Position numbers and translations under genes: made by a program
Notes under the pieces: generated by a model
Told to the model about the DNA's origin: nothing
Database searches by the model: none
The model's input: only the letters and a program-made list of their open reading frames with translations
Shown: piece by piece, positions 34,759 through 44,713 of the stretch
How positions within the stretch are numbered: the first letter of the stretch is position 1
Layout of the letters: every line of letters begins with the position of its first letter
DNA from: Acetobacter lovaniensis
GTDB taxonomy: Bacteria > Pseudomonadota > Alphaproteobacteria > Acetobacterales > Acetobacteraceae
DNA length: 64,000 nucleotides
Assembly (NCBI RefSeq): GCF_014207635.1
Contig: NZ_JACHIE010000001.1
Coordinates: 248,001 to 312,000 of the forward strand
Reading direction: 5' to 3'

Positions 34759-35235
34759 ATGGTAAAATTCAAACTCAATGGCCGTGACGTTTCTGTCGAT
34801 GTGCCGGACGACACCCCCCTGCTGTGGGCGCTGCGTGATGATCTGGACCTGACAGGCACAAAGTTTGGCTGTGGCGTAGGCCAGTGTGGTGCCTGCACCG
34901 TTCTGGTTGGTGGCCGGGCAACCCGTTCCTGCATTACTCCGCTCAGTTCGCTGGAAGGGGCTGATGTTACCACCATTGAAGGGCTGGACCCCAATGGCAG
35001 ACATGCCGTGCAGGAAGCATGGAAGGACATTCAGGTTCCCCAGTGCGGGTACTGCCAGTCTGGCCAGATCATGCAGGCCGTGAGCCTGTTAAAGGACTAC
35101 CCCGACCCCACGGATGAGGAAATTGATGGTGTTATGGGCGGGAGCCTGTGCCGCTGCATGACCTATGTCCGTATTCGCAAAGCCATTAAAAAAGCAGCTG
35201 CCGCCCTGCGCAAGGAGGAGGCATCCAATGGGTAA
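34759..35235 (+). CDS. Iron-sulfur subunit of membrane-bound aldehyde dehydrogenase
   Basis: The 158-residue subunit carries two [2Fe-2S] clusters that link the molybdenum site to the cytochrome. The plant-ferredoxin-type cluster is bound by C38, C43, C46 and C58 (GCGVGQCGACTVLVGG), the helical-domain cluster by C96, C99, C131 and C133 (QCGYCQSGQIM and SLCRCMTYVRIR). There is no signal peptide, so it is probably exported with the large subunit by the Tat system. The ATG at 34759 fits the family; an in-frame start 32 codons upstream lies inside the cytochrome gene. Its stop overlaps the large-subunit start by eight bases. Confidence 0.95.
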   Translation: MVKFKLNGRDVSVDVPDDTPLLWALRDDLDLTGTKFGCGVGQCGACTVLVGGRATRSCITPLSSLEGADVTTIEGLDPNGRHAVQEAWKDIQVPQCGYCQSGQIMQAVSLLKDYPDPTDEEIDGVMGGSLCRCMTYVRIRKAIKKAAAALRKEEASNG

Positions 35236-37558
35236 GCTCGAACGTATTGCCGCACAGCAGGACCGGGCGGCGGGCCGTGGGCCTTCGCGCCGTAGTTTTC
35301 TGCTCACCGCCGCAGGCTCTGCCTTTCTGTTCGGGTTTGCCCGCCAGGGCAAGGCAGCGCAGGTTTACCCGCAGGGCGCACCGGAAGCCCTGAAGGAAGC
35401 CGCCGCCTTTGAACCCACGATCTGGTGCTCCATTGCCCCCGATGGCTGGGTGAACGTGAACATCATCCGTGCGGAAATGGGCCAGCATATTGGCACAGCC
35501 CTTGCCCGCATTATTGCGGATGAAATGGAAGCCGACTGGAACAAGGTCCGCATTACCTATGTGGATACAGACCCCAAATGGGGCCTTATGGTAACAGGTG
35601 GCTCCTGGTCCGTGTGGATGACGTGGGACCAGTTCCGTCAGGCCGGGGCTGCTGCGCGCACGGTCATGGTGGAACAGGGTGCTAAACTGCTGGGTGTTTC
35701 CCCCGCTGCCTGTATTGCCCGCAACGGGCAGGTTATTGCTGGCGGCCGGTCGATCAGCTACGGCGATATTGTCAGCCGTGCGCACCCGACCAAAACCTAT
35801 ACGCCAGAAGAAATGGCCAAGCTGCCGCTCAAGCCTGCATCCGAGCACCGGTTGATTGGCAAAGATGTCAAGGCGCTGGATATTCCATCCAAAACCAACG
35901 GCACCGCCCTTTACGGCATAGACGCCAAACTTGAGGGCATGGTGTACGCCCGCCCCAAACTGCCGCCCACGCGTTATGGCTCCAAAGTTGTCTCTGTGGA
36001 TGACAGCGAAGCCAAAAAGGTCAAGGGGTACATCCGCTACATTGTGCTCGAAGACCCGTCCGATACCGTACCGGGCTGGGTTGCGGTTCTGGCCTCATCC
36101 TACCCTGCGGCCATCCGCGCAACGGATGCGCTCAAGGTTGTCTGGACCCCGGGCAAGACCGCCAACGTAACCGAGCAGGATATTCTGGACTACGGCCGCA
36201 GGCAGATTGCGGACAAAGCCGGTGGTTCGTGCGTGTTCAACGACCCCGGCGTGGACGAAACATTCGCCAAAGCCGCCAAGGTTGTCGAACAGACCTATAC
36301 CTGCTCCTCCGTACTGCATTACCAGCTTGAACCCATGAACGCGCTGGCCCGCCAGCACGAAGGCAAATGGGAAGTGCATTGCGGCAACCAGTGGCAGACC
36401 CTGTTCCTGCCCGTTATCGCCAAGGCGCTACAGGTGCCTGAATCCGAAGTGGTCATGCGCAGCTACCTGCTGGGTGGGGGCTTTGGCCGCCGCCTGAACG
36501 GGGACTACGCAGTGCCTGCGGCCCTTATTTCCAAGGCCATCGGGGGCAAGCCGGTCAAGCTGATCTTTACCCGCTCGGATGACGTGCTGTTTGACTCCAT
36601 CCGCTCCCCCTCCGTGCAGACGGTCCGCGCGGCACTGGGGCAGGACGGCGCAATTACTGCGTGGCAGCACCATGCCTCCGCTGGCTGGCCAACCCGTGTT
36701 ATGGCCAGCGCATTCATGGAAAAAGGCGCGGACGGCAAACCCTATGACCAGTTTGCCATTGCAGGTGCCGACCACTGGTACGATGTCGGCCCCATGCTGG
36801 TGCGCGCGCTGGACAATGAACTGGCAAGTGAGACCTTCCGCCCCGGCTGGCTGCGTTCGGTCAGTTCCGGCTGGACCCCATGGGCGCATGAGAGCTTTTT
36901 GGACGAAATTGCCCATGCCCGTAAGCTGGACCCGGTGGACTACCGCCTGAGCCTGCTGGACAGCAAAGGCCGCAATGTAGGCAGCGCCCCCAACTCCGTG
37001 GGTGGGGCCAGCCGTCAGGCCAATGTGCTCAGGCATCTGGTGGAAAAATGTGGTTATGGCAAAGTGTCCCTGCCTGCGGATACAGCCATTGGCATTGCCA
37101 CCACCTTTGGGCAGGAACGCGCCATGCCAACATGGACGGCTGGTGCCGTGCAGGTGCATGTTGACCGCAAGACAGGCGTTGTAACCTGCCAGAAAATCTG
37201 GCTGGTGCTGGATGCTGGCACAATTATCGACCCCGACGGAGCCGCTGCCCAGACCGAGGGCGGTGCCCTGTGGGGGCTGAGCATGGCCCTGTTTGAAGGG
37301 ACAGAAATTGTGGACGGCAACGTGCGCGACCGTAACCTGAACACCTACACCCCCCTGCGCATTGCGGATGTGCCGGAAATGGATGTTGAGTTCCTGCCCA
37401 GCACGGAAAAACCCATGGGTCTGGGGGAGCCGGGCGTTACAACCATTGCACCTGCCGTGGGCAACGCCATTTTCAACGCAGTAGGTGTGCGCCTGCGCCA
37501 CCTGCCCATCCGCCCGGCGGATGTGCTGAAAGCGCTGAAGGAAAAAGGGAACGCCTGA
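35228..37558 (+). CDS. Molybdopterin large subunit of membrane-bound aldehyde dehydrogenase
   Basis: The catalytic subunit oxidises acetaldehyde and other aldehydes to acids in the periplasm. The 776-residue protein has a twin-arginine signal (RRSFLLTAAGSAFLFGFA at about 21-38) and the xanthine-oxidase-type molybdenum fold: SVWMTWDQFRQAG, LHYQLEPMNALA, LLGGGFGRRLNGDYAVPAAL and the C-terminal GLGEPGVTTIAPAVGNAIFN, which holds the catalytic Glu. The sequence closely follows the acetic acid bacterial aldehyde dehydrogenase large subunit as I know it. AAGGAGG lies before the ATG. Isoquinoline 1-oxidoreductase is a family relative but less likely with this cytochrome partner. A terminator follows. 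Confidence 0.93.
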   Translation: MGKLERIAAQQDRAAGRGPSRRSFLLTAAGSAFLFGFARQGKAAQVYPQGAPEALKEAAAFEPTIWCSIAPDGWVNVNIIRAEMGQHIGTALARIIADEMEADWNKVRITYVDTDPKWGLMVTGGSWSVWMTWDQFRQAGAAARTVMVEQGAKLLGVSPAACIARNGQVIAGGRSISYGDIVSRAHPTKTYTPEEMAKLPLKPASEHRLIGKDVKALDIPSKTNGTALYGIDAKLEGMVYARPKLPPTRYGSKVVSVDDSEAKKVKGYIRYIVLEDPSDTVPGWVAVLASSYPAAIRATDALKVVWTPGKTANVTEQDILDYGRRQIADKAGGSCVFNDPGVDETFAKAAKVVEQTYTCSSVLHYQLEPMNALARQHEGKWEVHCGNQWQTLFLPVIAKALQVPESEVVMRSYLLGGGFGRRLNGDYAVPAALISKAIGGKPVKLIFTRSDDVLFDSIRSPSVQTVRAALGQDGAITAWQHHASAGWPTRVMASAFMEKGADGKPYDQFAIAGADHWYDVGPMLVRALDNELASETFRPGWLRSVSSGWTPWAHESFLDEIAHARKLDPVDYRLSLLDSKGRNVGSAPNSVGGASRQANVLRHLVEKCGYGKVSLPADTAIGIATTFGQERAMPTWTAGAVQVHVDRKTGVVTCQKIWLVLDAGTIIDPDGAAAQTEGGALWGLSMALFEGTEIVDGNVRDRNLNTYTPLRIADVPEMDVEFLPSTEKPMGLGEPGVTTIAPAVGNAIFNAVGVRLRHLPIRPADVLKALKEKGNA

Positions 37559-37580
37559 AGCACCGGGCTTTCCACACTTT

Positions 37581-37619
37581 AAAAAAAGCCGGTCCGCCGC
37601 ATGGGGGACCGGCTTTTTT
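37581..37619 (+). terminator. Terminator of the aldehyde dehydrogenase operon
   Basis: AAAAAGCCGGTCC and GGACCGGCTTTTT pair around a ten-base loop and end in six T. It is a strong Rho-independent terminator. Confidence 0.9.
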
Positions 37620-37698
37620 GTGCCTGAGCACCTGCATTCCACCAGACAGCCGAACCATGTAGGCTGCTCTTTGCAAGAAAACAGCAGGAAAAACCGAT

Positions 37699-38211
37699 AT
37701 GTCTGTCAGTGTACGAAAAATACTCCTGCTGGGAGCATTGCCGTTTGCCTTAGCAAGTGCTGGGCCGACCTCTGCGCTTTGTGCACCAGCCAGAACACAG
37801 GCCATTACATGGCAGACTTATACAAACGAACGTTTTGGGTATCAGATCTGCTACCCGGCTCACCTCTTCACGCCGCAGGGGGAAGCCGGGAATGGAGACG
37901 GCCAGCATTTTCTGGCCAAAGATGGCGGTGACCTTCTGGTTTACGGCTCCTTCGCCCCTGAAACTCTCGAGGAGGAAATTTCCTATATCGCCGAAGGAAA
38001 GCGCAATATCACCTACAGGACCATTCACCGGGACTGGGCCGTTCTTTCGGATGATATAGACGAAAAATCAGAATTTTACGCCAAGGTATTCTGGAAAAAG
38101 CACCAGTTCTCAAATTTTGAACTGAGATACCCAAAAGCCGAAAAAGCCCGTTACCAACAGATTATTGAACATCTTGCTGGCTGTTTTTACCCCGGCGTGG
38201 TGGACTACTGA
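37699..38211 (+). CDS. Secreted protein of unknown function
   Basis: The 170-residue product has a signal peptide (ILLLGALPFALASAGPTSALCA) and a mature part starting WQTYTNERFGYQICYPAHLF, a pattern seen in several periplasmic proteins of unknown function, with DLLVYGSFAPETLEEEISYI next and a Cys near the end. No domain could be named. GGAAAAACCG stands before the ATG. It is flanked by the dehydrogenase terminator and the convergent sufE gene. Confidence 0.75.
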   Translation: MSVSVRKILLLGALPFALASAGPTSALCAPARTQAITWQTYTNERFGYQICYPAHLFTPQGEAGNGDGQHFLAKDGGDLLVYGSFAPETLEEEISYIAEGKRNITYRTIHRDWAVLSDDIDEKSEFYAKVFWKKHQFSNFELRYPKAEKARYQQIIEHLAGCFYPGVVDY

Positions 38212-38284
38212 ACACTTTGTATCTCACCACTCCCCCCAAACCAGCCTGTAACCCACAGGCTGGGGCACAGACAACCGGGCCTGA

Positions 38285-38725
38285 TCAGGCAGATACGGCA
38301 GCAGCCGAGCGCATGGCGCGGGCCATGGCTTCAACCCCGTTACCGCGATTGGTGGACAAAGCCTGCACCAACCCCAGATCACGCAGGAAACCGGGGTCCG
38401 TTGCCTGAATTTCCTCCCGCGTGCGGCCAGAATACACACGCAGCAGGAGTGCCACCAACCCGCTGACAATGGCGGCATCGGACAGGCCCGCAAAGTAGAG
38501 CCTGCCATCAGCTTCCTTTGCCTCCAGCCAGACCTGACTCTGGCAACCGGGCACACGGTGCGCATCATTGCACCATTCTGGTGGGAATGGCGGCAGCTTG
38601 CGCCCCATTTCTATGATGTACTGGTAGCGTTCCATCCAGTCATCAAACACGTCCAGTTCGTCGCCAATGGCTTCGATGGCTTCTGCCGCAGTGTCTTCCT
38701 GCGGGGTTACAAAAGGTGCTTCCAT
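38285..38725 (-). CDS. sufE: SufE-like cysteine desulfuration protein
   Basis: SufE takes sulfur from SufS and passes it to the SufBCD scaffold for iron-sulfur cluster assembly. The 146-residue protein has the family core FPPEWCNDAHRVPGCQSQVW, whose second Cys is the sulfur acceptor, then VYSGRTREEIQA and the SxNRGNGVEAM end. It begins one base inside the hslU stop, so it is the last gene of hslV-hslU-sufE. The suf operon itself is not in the window. Confidence 0.94.
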   Translation of the reverse strand: MEAPFVTPQEDTAAEAIEAIGDELDVFDDWMERYQYIIEMGRKLPPFPPEWCNDAHRVPGCQSQVWLEAKEADGRLYFAGLSDAAIVSGLVALLLRVYSGRTREEIQATDPGFLRDLGLVQALSTNRGNGVEAMARAMRSAAAVSA

Positions 38726-40038
38726 TACAAAATAAACCTGCTCAGATCGCCCTTGCGGGCCAGTGGGGCCACCTTGTCCCGCACCATGGCGCCATCCACA
38801 ACAACATTTTCGCCCCCACGCTCGGGTGCGGTGAAGGAAATATCTTCCAGCAGTTTTTCCAGCACTGTTGCAAGCCTGCGCGCGCCTATATTTTCCACCC
38901 GTTCGTTAATGTCCGCAGCCAGTTCGGCCAGCGCATCCACGGCATCATCGGCAAAGGTCAGGTTTACACCTTCAGTTTTCATCAAGGCGGTGTACTGTTT
39001 GAGCAGGGAGTGTTCCGGGTCGGTGAGAATACGCCGCAGATCATCGCGTGAGAGGGGTTGCAGTTCCACACGAATAGGCAAACGCCCCTGCAATTCCGGC
39101 AGCAGGTCGGACGGTTTGGCCAGATGGAACGCACCAGAAGCAATAAACAGGATATGGTCGGTTTTGACCGGCCCATGTTTGGTGGAAACGGTCGTGCCTT
39201 CAATAAGGGGCAGCAGGTCGCGCTGTACCCCTTCGCGCGAGACATCGCCCCCTTTTACGCCACCCTCGGATGAGCGGGCACAGACCTTGTCGATCTCGTC
39301 CAGAAAGACAATGCCATTGTTCTGCACATGGGCTACGGCCTCACGCGTCAGGCTCTCACTATCCAGCAGACGCTCGACTTCCTCACGCTGCAACTGTTTG
39401 CGTGCGTCGGAAATCCGGAGTTTTTTCTGCTTCGGGGCGCGATTCATAAACCCTTTCATCATCTCGCCAAGGTTGATCACGCTCCCCGGCATCATGCCCG
39501 GCATGTCCGCCGGGCCCGTGGGGGCGGGATCGGTTATGGCGATGTCAATTTCCTTATCCTCAAGCTGGCCGCTGCGCAGCATGGTGCGGAACTTGCTTTT
39601 GGTATCGGCCGAGGAACCTTCACCCGCCAGCGCGGTGACAATCCGTTCATCCGCCGCCTGAGTCGCCTGCTCCTCCACATCCTTGCGGCGCATGTCCTTG
39701 AGCATGACAATGGCGGCATCCACCAGATCGCGCACAATGCTATCCACGTCCCGGCCAACATAGCCGACCTCGGTAAACTTGGTGGCTTCCACCTTGAGGA
39801 AGGGTGCCTGCGCCAGTCTGGCCAGCCTGCGGGCGATTTCGGTTTTGCCGCAGCCGGTCGGGCCGATCATGAGGATGTTCTTGGGCACAACTTCCTCACG
39901 CATGACTTCTGGCAGTTGCGCCCTGCGCCAGCGATTGCGCATGGCAATGGCAACCGCACGTTTGGCGTCACCCTGCCCGACAATGTAGCGGTCAAGCTCG
40001 GCAACAATATCACGCGGGGAAAGATGGGGGGCTTGCAT
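38725..40038 (-). CDS. hslU: ATP-dependent protease ATPase subunit HslU
   Basis: HslU is the AAA+ unfoldase ring that feeds proteins into HslV. The 437-residue protein has [20 protein letters not shown] at the start, Walker A GPTGCGKT at 59-66, the [13 protein letters not shown] pore-linked stretch, the long I domain, Walker [11 protein letters not shown] and the C-terminal [19 protein letters not shown] end that docks into HslV. It overlaps hslV and sufE by one base on each side, so the three genes are translationally coupled. Confidence 0.97.
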   Translation of the reverse strand: MQAPHLSPRDIVAELDRYIVGQGDAKRAVAIAMRNRWRRAQLPEVMREEVVPKNILMIGPTGCGKTEIARRLARLAQAPFLKVEATKFTEVGYVGRDVDSIVRDLVDAAIVMLKDMRRKDVEEQATQAADERIVTALAGEGSSADTKSKFRTMLRSGQLEDKEIDIAITDPAPTGPADMPGMMPGSVINLGEMMKGFMNRAPKQKKLRISDARKQLQREEVERLLDSESLTREAVAHVQNNGIVFLDEIDKVCARSSEGGVKGGDVSREGVQRDLLPLIEGTTVSTKHGPVKTDHILFIASGAFHLAKPSDLLPELQGRLPIRVELQPLSRDDLRRILTDPEHSLLKQYTALMKTEGVNLTFADDAVDALAELAADINERVENIGARRLATVLEKLLEDISFTAPERGGENVVVDGAMVRDKVAPLARKGDLSRFIL

Positions 40039-40637
40039 CAGACTCTCTCTCCCGCCGTTTTGGCATCCAGCGTTTCTATCCGCACGGAGTGGTTGGTATA
40101 GACGCAGATATCGCCAGCAATCTTCATGGCGCGGGTTACAATTTCCTCCGCCCCCAGCCCTTCTACCGTCAGCAGTGCCCGCGCCGCCGAAAGGGCGTAG
40201 TTCCCCCCCGAACCAATGGCAATAATACCATCCTCGGGTTCAAGCACATCGCCATTGCCGGTCAGGGTAAAGGAGTGTTCGGCATCGGCCACGGCCATCA
40301 TGGCCTCCAGCCTGCGCAGGTAACGGTCCGTGCGCCAGTCCTTTGCCAGTTCCACACAGGCGCGCTCCAACTGGTTTGGGTAGCGCTCCAGCTTGGCTTC
40401 CAGCCGCTCCAGCAGGGTAAAGGCATCGGCCGTAGCACCGGCAAACCCCGCCAGAATGGTGCCGGAAGGGCCAATGCGCCGGACCTTGCGGGCGTTGCCC
40501 TTGATCACGGTGCTGCCCAGTGTCACCTGACCATCCCCCGCCATGGCAACCTGCGCGCCACGGCGCACACAAAGAATGGTGGTCCCGTGCCAGCCGACGG
40601 GATCATGCGAAGACGAAGCAGAATGAAAACTATCCAT
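40038..40637 (-). CDS. hslV: ATP-dependent protease proteolytic subunit HslV
   Basis: HslV forms the proteasome-like double ring of the HslUV protease. The 199-residue protein has a propeptide of about 18 residues ([18 protein letters not shown]) and a catalytic Thr at position 19 (TTILCVRRG), followed by [18 protein letters not shown] and the AIGSGGNYA stretch. Such an N-terminal extension is usual in alphaproteobacteria and is removed in maturation. The start at 40637 avoids 12 more residues of an upstream in-frame reading; the ribosome site is weak. It heads the hslV-hslU-sufE operon. Confidence 0.95.
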   Translation of the reverse strand: MDSFHSASSSHDPVGWHGTTILCVRRGAQVAMAGDGQVTLGSTVIKGNARKVRRIGPSGTILAGFAGATADAFTLLERLEAKLERYPNQLERACVELAKDWRTDRYLRRLEAMMAVADAEHSFTLTGNGDVLEPEDGIIAIGSGGNYALSAARALLTVEGLGAEEIVTRAMKIAGDICVYTNHSVRIETLDAKTAGERV

Positions 40638-40682
40638 AACACCAAGAAATAGGCGTTCTGGCGCAGGACACAAGGGGGTGGG

Positions 40683-42677
40683 CTATGCTGCCAGCATAGC
40701 CCTTACATCTCCCAGCAACGCATCACGCGTGTAGGGCTTATGCAAAACGGCAACCCCTTCTGGCAGCACGCCAAAATCCGCATAGCCGGTGACAAACAGA
40801 ACCGGCAGGTCTGCACGCACGTCGTGGATGCGCCGTGCGGCCTCGCCCCCGTTCATGCCCGGCATCATCACATCCATGACCACAAGGGCAATGCCGGGGG
40901 TGGACTGCACCTTTTCCACGGCTTCGGCACCACTGGCCGCTTCCATGACCTCATACCCGGCACGGCGCAGAAAGCCGCTGGTCACCGCACGTACACCCGG
41001 TTCGTCATCCACCACCAGAATGGTGCTGCCTGCACCGTTTTCAGGCAGAACGGCAGCTATGGTCTGCACCGTACTGGCGGGCACGGCGGGAATGGCGGCG
41101 GCCATCTCCTGATCCATGGCGGGGAACCATAGCTCAACGGACGTGCCGCCCCCCGGAACGCTGTCTACCCGCACCTCTCCCCCGCAATGGCTGATAAAGC
41201 CATAAATCATGGACAGGCCAAGCCCCACACCATGCCCTGTGCCTTTCGTGGTAAAGAACGGGTCAAAAATGCGGGCGCGTATGTCCTCGGTCATGCCGAT
41301 GCCACGATCCGTCACCTGCACGACCACCCATGCGCCAGCATGCTCGCGCCCCACATGCCGCCCCAGCAGGCGCGCAACCTGACGGACGGAAACGCAGGTT
41401 TCCCCTCCTTCCGACTGGGCATCCAGCGCGTTCACACACAGGCTGAACACCGCCAGCTCAAGCTGGACGGCATCTGTCCAGACCGGGGGCAGCGGCTCTT
41501 GAGGGATATTGAAGCGTACGCTGCTAAAGCGGCTCATGCCCTCCAGCCGGGACGCATCCAGCGCGCCGCGGATTTCCTCGGGCACCTTCCCCTGCTTCAT
41601 GAAGGTCTGAAGATTTTCCAGCACATCATGCATATCCACCCGCTGGCAGACCAGATGCCTCGGGCGGCTGAAGTCCAGCAGCTTGCGGGTGAGCACCGCG
41701 CCACGTCGGGCGGCTTCCATGGCGTTTTCATACAGCCGGACAACCGAGGCCTCCTTTGGAGGCTCAAGGTCCTGCACCAGTTCCAGAGAGCCCTGAATGG
41801 CCGTCAGCAGGTTATTGAAATCATGCGCAATGCCACCGGCCAGTGTGCCAATGGCCTGCATTTTTTGTGCCTGCCGCAGCCGCTGCTCCAGACTTAAAAG
41901 CTCGCTCACATCCCGGTCGATCAGAATGGAATAATCCGAGAGCATGGAGGACTGGACCGGAGTGTTGCGCAGGCTATCCAGCCTGACGCGCGTCAGGTCA
42001 TGCCATCGGGCGGGGCCATCCTGCGCCGGGAGCTGAAGCACCTGCTGGTCGCGCCCGGTCTGGGCAAGCTGGCCCTGTGCTTCCTTCAGGCTTTCCAGCC
42101 GTGGGCCATCCACCAGATCCTCTTCGCGCTGGCCAATGCACTGCGCGACCGTATGGCCCAACTGGCTTGCCATCTGCTGGTTTAGCCGCACAAAGCAGCC
42201 CGCCTGATCCTTGACCGCAAGACCAAAGGGCAGGTTATCCAGCAGCCCGCGCAGAAGCAGGCGTTCGCACTCCAGCTCTTTTTCCAGAAAATACCGCGCG
42301 GCCGCCTGCCCGACCATGGACAGCAGGGTTTCATCATCCCACGGCTTGTACGCAAAAAAGGAGATCTGGCCCCGGTTTAGGGCTGCTTCCACGGCGGAAA
42401 TATCCGCATACCCCGTGAGCAGGATTGCCCCCGCCGCAGACAGGTCACGCGCATGGGCCAAAAAGACATCGCCCGTCATGCCCGGCATGCGCTGGTCGGA
42501 AACAATAACAGCAACACCGGGGTTGCTGCGCAGGCGCTCAAGCCCCTCCTCCCCCGAGGAGGCGGTCAGGACCGTGTAGGCACTTTCCAGCAGATCAGAC
42601 AGTGCGACCAGAATTTCCGGCTCGTCATCCACAACGAGCACAAAAGGGCGCTGTGTTGGTTCATATAACGTGCTCAC
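40683..42677 (-). CDS. Hybrid sensor histidine kinase with N- and C-terminal receiver domains
   Basis: The 664-residue protein is built as receiver, PAS-like, histidine kinase, receiver. The first receiver (about 10-125; phosphoacceptor D61 in VSDQRMPGMTG) is followed by a PAS-like segment (about 145-255), the dimerisation helix with GGIAHDFNNLLTAIQG (H285), the ATPase domain (NALDA, DRGIGMTED, GHGVGLGLSM) and a second receiver with D602 in MDVMMPGMNG. No membrane segment is present, so it is cytosolic. The GTG start at 42677 is preferred because AGGAGAGG lies seven bases before it; the start overlaps the previous kinase by 17 bases. Confidence 0.88.
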   Translation of the reverse strand: MSTLYEPTQRPFVLVVDDEPEILVALSDLLESAYTVLTASSGEEGLERLRSNPGVAVIVSDQRMPGMTGDVFLAHARDLSAAGAILLTGYADISAVEAALNRGQISFFAYKPWDDETLLSMVGQAAARYFLEKELECERLLLRGLLDNLPFGLAVKDQAGCFVRLNQQMASQLGHTVAQCIGQREEDLVDGPRLESLKEAQGQLAQTGRDQQVLQLPAQDGPARWHDLTRVRLDSLRNTPVQSSMLSDYSILIDRDVSELLSLEQRLRQAQKMQAIGTLAGGIAHDFNNLLTAIQGSLELVQDLEPPKEASVVRLYENAMEAARRGAVLTRKLLDFSRPRHLVCQRVDMHDVLENLQTFMKQGKVPEEIRGALDASRLEGMSRFSSVRFNIPQEPLPPVWTDAVQLELAVFSLCVNALDAQSEGGETCVSVRQVARLLGRHVGREHAGAWVVVQVTDRGIGMTEDIRARIFDPFFTTKGTGHGVGLGLSMIYGFISHCGGEVRVDSVPGGGTSVELWFPAMDQEMAAAIPAVPASTVQTIAAVLPENGAGSTILVVDDEPGVRAVTSGFLRRAGYEVMEAASGAEAVEKVQSTPGIALVVMDVMMPGMNGGEAARRIHDVRADLPVLFVTGYADFGVLPEGVAVLHKPYTRDALLGDVRAMLAA

Positions 42678-44457
42678 CGCGCCTCTCCTCTCCTGATTTA
42701 TAGGGCACACGAATGGTAAAGCAGGCACCGCCCAGAGCCCCCGAGTTTGTTATAACAATACTCCCACCATGAGCCTGCACAACCCCATATGCCGTTGCCA
42801 GACCTAGCCCGGTCCCCGAGCCTACAGGTTTTGTTGTAAAAAACGGTTCAAAAACGCGTTCCTGCAATTCCTGCGGCACTCCCGGCCCTGTATCCGATAT
42901 CTGCAACACGTAATTTTCGGCCCCTTTGGCCTCCACCTTTTCCAAAAAAGAGGCGATCAGAATCTGATCCTTGCCTCTGGCCGGTGCAGAACCACCCTGT
43001 TTGCGGGCTGTTTCGCGCTGTTCCAGAATGGCGTCGGCTGCGTTGCTGACAATGTTCATGACCACCTGATTAACCAGCGCTGCCTGACAGACCAGTTCCG
43101 GCGGTGCCTCCAGACGGCATACCACCGCTATTTCCTGCCCGAGTTTGGGCGCCAGAAGTGTCAGCACCATAGCGATGGCCTCAGGCACATCCAGACGACG
43201 GAACTCGCCTTCCTCCAGACGGGAAAAACGCCGCAGGCTGGCCACCAGCTCCCGCAGCCTTGATAACCCGACAAGGGAGGAGGCCAGACGCTCGGCCCCT
43301 TTGGTCAGAGCGGTTTCGGCCATGCCAATGTCGTTCTGCCTTACAGCCTGCAAAGCCTGCGCCATACTGCGCTTGACCGTATTTTCATGCGCCAGAACAA
43401 AAGCCAGCGGGTTATTGAACTCATGCGCAATACCCGCGGCAAGCTCCCCCAGAGACGCCATTTTGGCCGACTGCACCAGTTTGACCTGCGCATCAATCAA
43501 CTTACGGTTAGCGGCTGCCAGATCCGCATTCACGCGGCGCAGGGCATCGGCCAGAGCCATACGGGCACGGGCACTTTCTATATGCGCTTCCTCGCGCCGG
43601 GCTTCATCCTGCAAGGTCTTGCGGCGCACAAGGCTGCTTATGCGGGCAACCAGCAGAGCGGGAGTTATGTCCGAGTCCGTCAGGTCATCCACACCGGCGT
43701 CAAAGACCAGCCGCATTTTTTCGGCTGTCAGCTGGCCGCGCTCGACCACCCCCAGCACACGGGTACACTGGCGGCTCCTGCGCCGGAAGGCGGCGACTGT
43801 CTGCGCCAGCGCAAGACCATTAAAGGCCGGGCAACTCAGGTCCACCACAATGCAGTCAGGCTGGATACGCCCGGCGCTGACATTGGAGAGTTCAAGCCTG
43901 TCCGGGTCTTCCACCAGCGTTGCTTCCTCACCGTTCTGGCGGAGCATCTGGACAAGGCGGGGCGTTTTGCCAACGCTCGCCCCGTCGGGCCAGGCCCATA
44001 AGATACCTCCTGGTGCGGTCACAACAGAAACGCATGGCTGGCGAAAAACGGCGCCCTCGCGCTCGGCGGTTTCGTTCCCGAAGTCACGCAGGAGCGCGCA
44101 TATGCGAAAGATCAGAAAAACCGGGTCATCCGTGGCGCAAAAGCAGGCGTCCGCCCCACGTTCCAGAATTTCCCGCTCCTGTTCGGGGTCATGCGCATCC
44201 ACCAGCACCACCACAGGTATACTCCGCGTGGCCGATGTCAGCCGCAAACGCTGGCATAACTGGGCGGCGGACATATCGGGCAGACGGTCCTGCACGACCA
44301 GAAGATTTGGCAGTTCGGTATCAAACCCGGCAAAAACCGTGCGGCCATCTGCGGCGACACGCACACCCAGACCGCGTTTGTCCAGTTCGGCTACAAGCTG
44401 CTGTTCGCACGTTGCATTTACACCCGCGAACAGGATGGTGCAGGAAGGAAAATCCAT
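42661..44457 (-). CDS. Histidine kinase with two N-terminal receiver-like domains
   Basis: The 598-residue cytosolic protein starts with a receiver-like domain (about 5-125) that has lost the usual phosphoacceptor (LLVVQDRLPDM, Gln at 56), a second receiver-like domain (about 140-275) that keeps Asp206 in IVVDLSCPAFNG, a coiled coil (about 285-330) and a kinase core with LAAGIAHEFNNPLAF (H345) and the ATPase motifs NAADAI, DTGPGVP and GSGTGLGLATAYG. The family resembles ZraS-type kinases lacking a membrane sensor. It overlaps the downstream hybrid kinase by 17 bases, so both act together. No separate response regulator is adjacent. Confidence 0.88.
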   Translation of the reverse strand: MDFPSCTILFAGVNATCEQQLVAELDKRGLGVRVAADGRTVFAGFDTELPNLLVVQDRLPDMSAAQLCQRLRLTSATRSIPVVVLVDAHDPEQEREILERGADACFCATDDPVFLIFRICALLRDFGNETAEREGAVFRQPCVSVVTAPGGILWAWPDGASVGKTPRLVQMLRQNGEEATLVEDPDRLELSNVSAGRIQPDCIVVDLSCPAFNGLALAQTVAAFRRRSRQCTRVLGVVERGQLTAEKMRLVFDAGVDDLTDSDITPALLVARISSLVRRKTLQDEARREEAHIESARARMALADALRRVNADLAAANRKLIDAQVKLVQSAKMASLGELAAGIAHEFNNPLAFVLAHENTVKRSMAQALQAVRQNDIGMAETALTKGAERLASSLVGLSRLRELVASLRRFSRLEEGEFRRLDVPEAIAMVLTLLAPKLGQEIAVVCRLEAPPELVCQAALVNQVVMNIVSNAADAILEQRETARKQGGSAPARGKDQILIASFLEKVEAKGAENYVLQISDTGPGVPQELQERVFEPFFTTKPVGSGTGLGLATAYGVVQAHGGSIVITNSGALGGACFTIRVPYKSGEERRGEHVI

Positions 44458-44713
44458 AAATTCTGCCTATAGCTGGACGCCTAGGCCCATCCTTTTTACG
44501 CTTAAATCTGATTTTAGACTCATACCAAACAAAAACATCCACCGTCTGCTCTCGAATGCGTTACCACCATGACACCTGTATCTGTCCCCTTGCAAGCAAG
44601 GTGGCAAGACACACACAAGAACGGTATAAAGGCCGCTCTTTACTTGAGCAGCCTGCCCCGTTGGCAGATTGACTGACATTTCCGCCTAGGATGACCTGAA
44701 GGAACACTGGTCC

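Noticed and set aside
36428-37642. 404-codon open frame antisense to the dehydrogenase large subunit
   Set aside because: It has no family resemblance and lies wholly over a certain gene and its terminator.
40601-40637. HslV N-terminal extension as a novel targeting signal
   Set aside because: Propeptides of similar length before the catalytic Thr are usual in alphaproteobacterial HslV.
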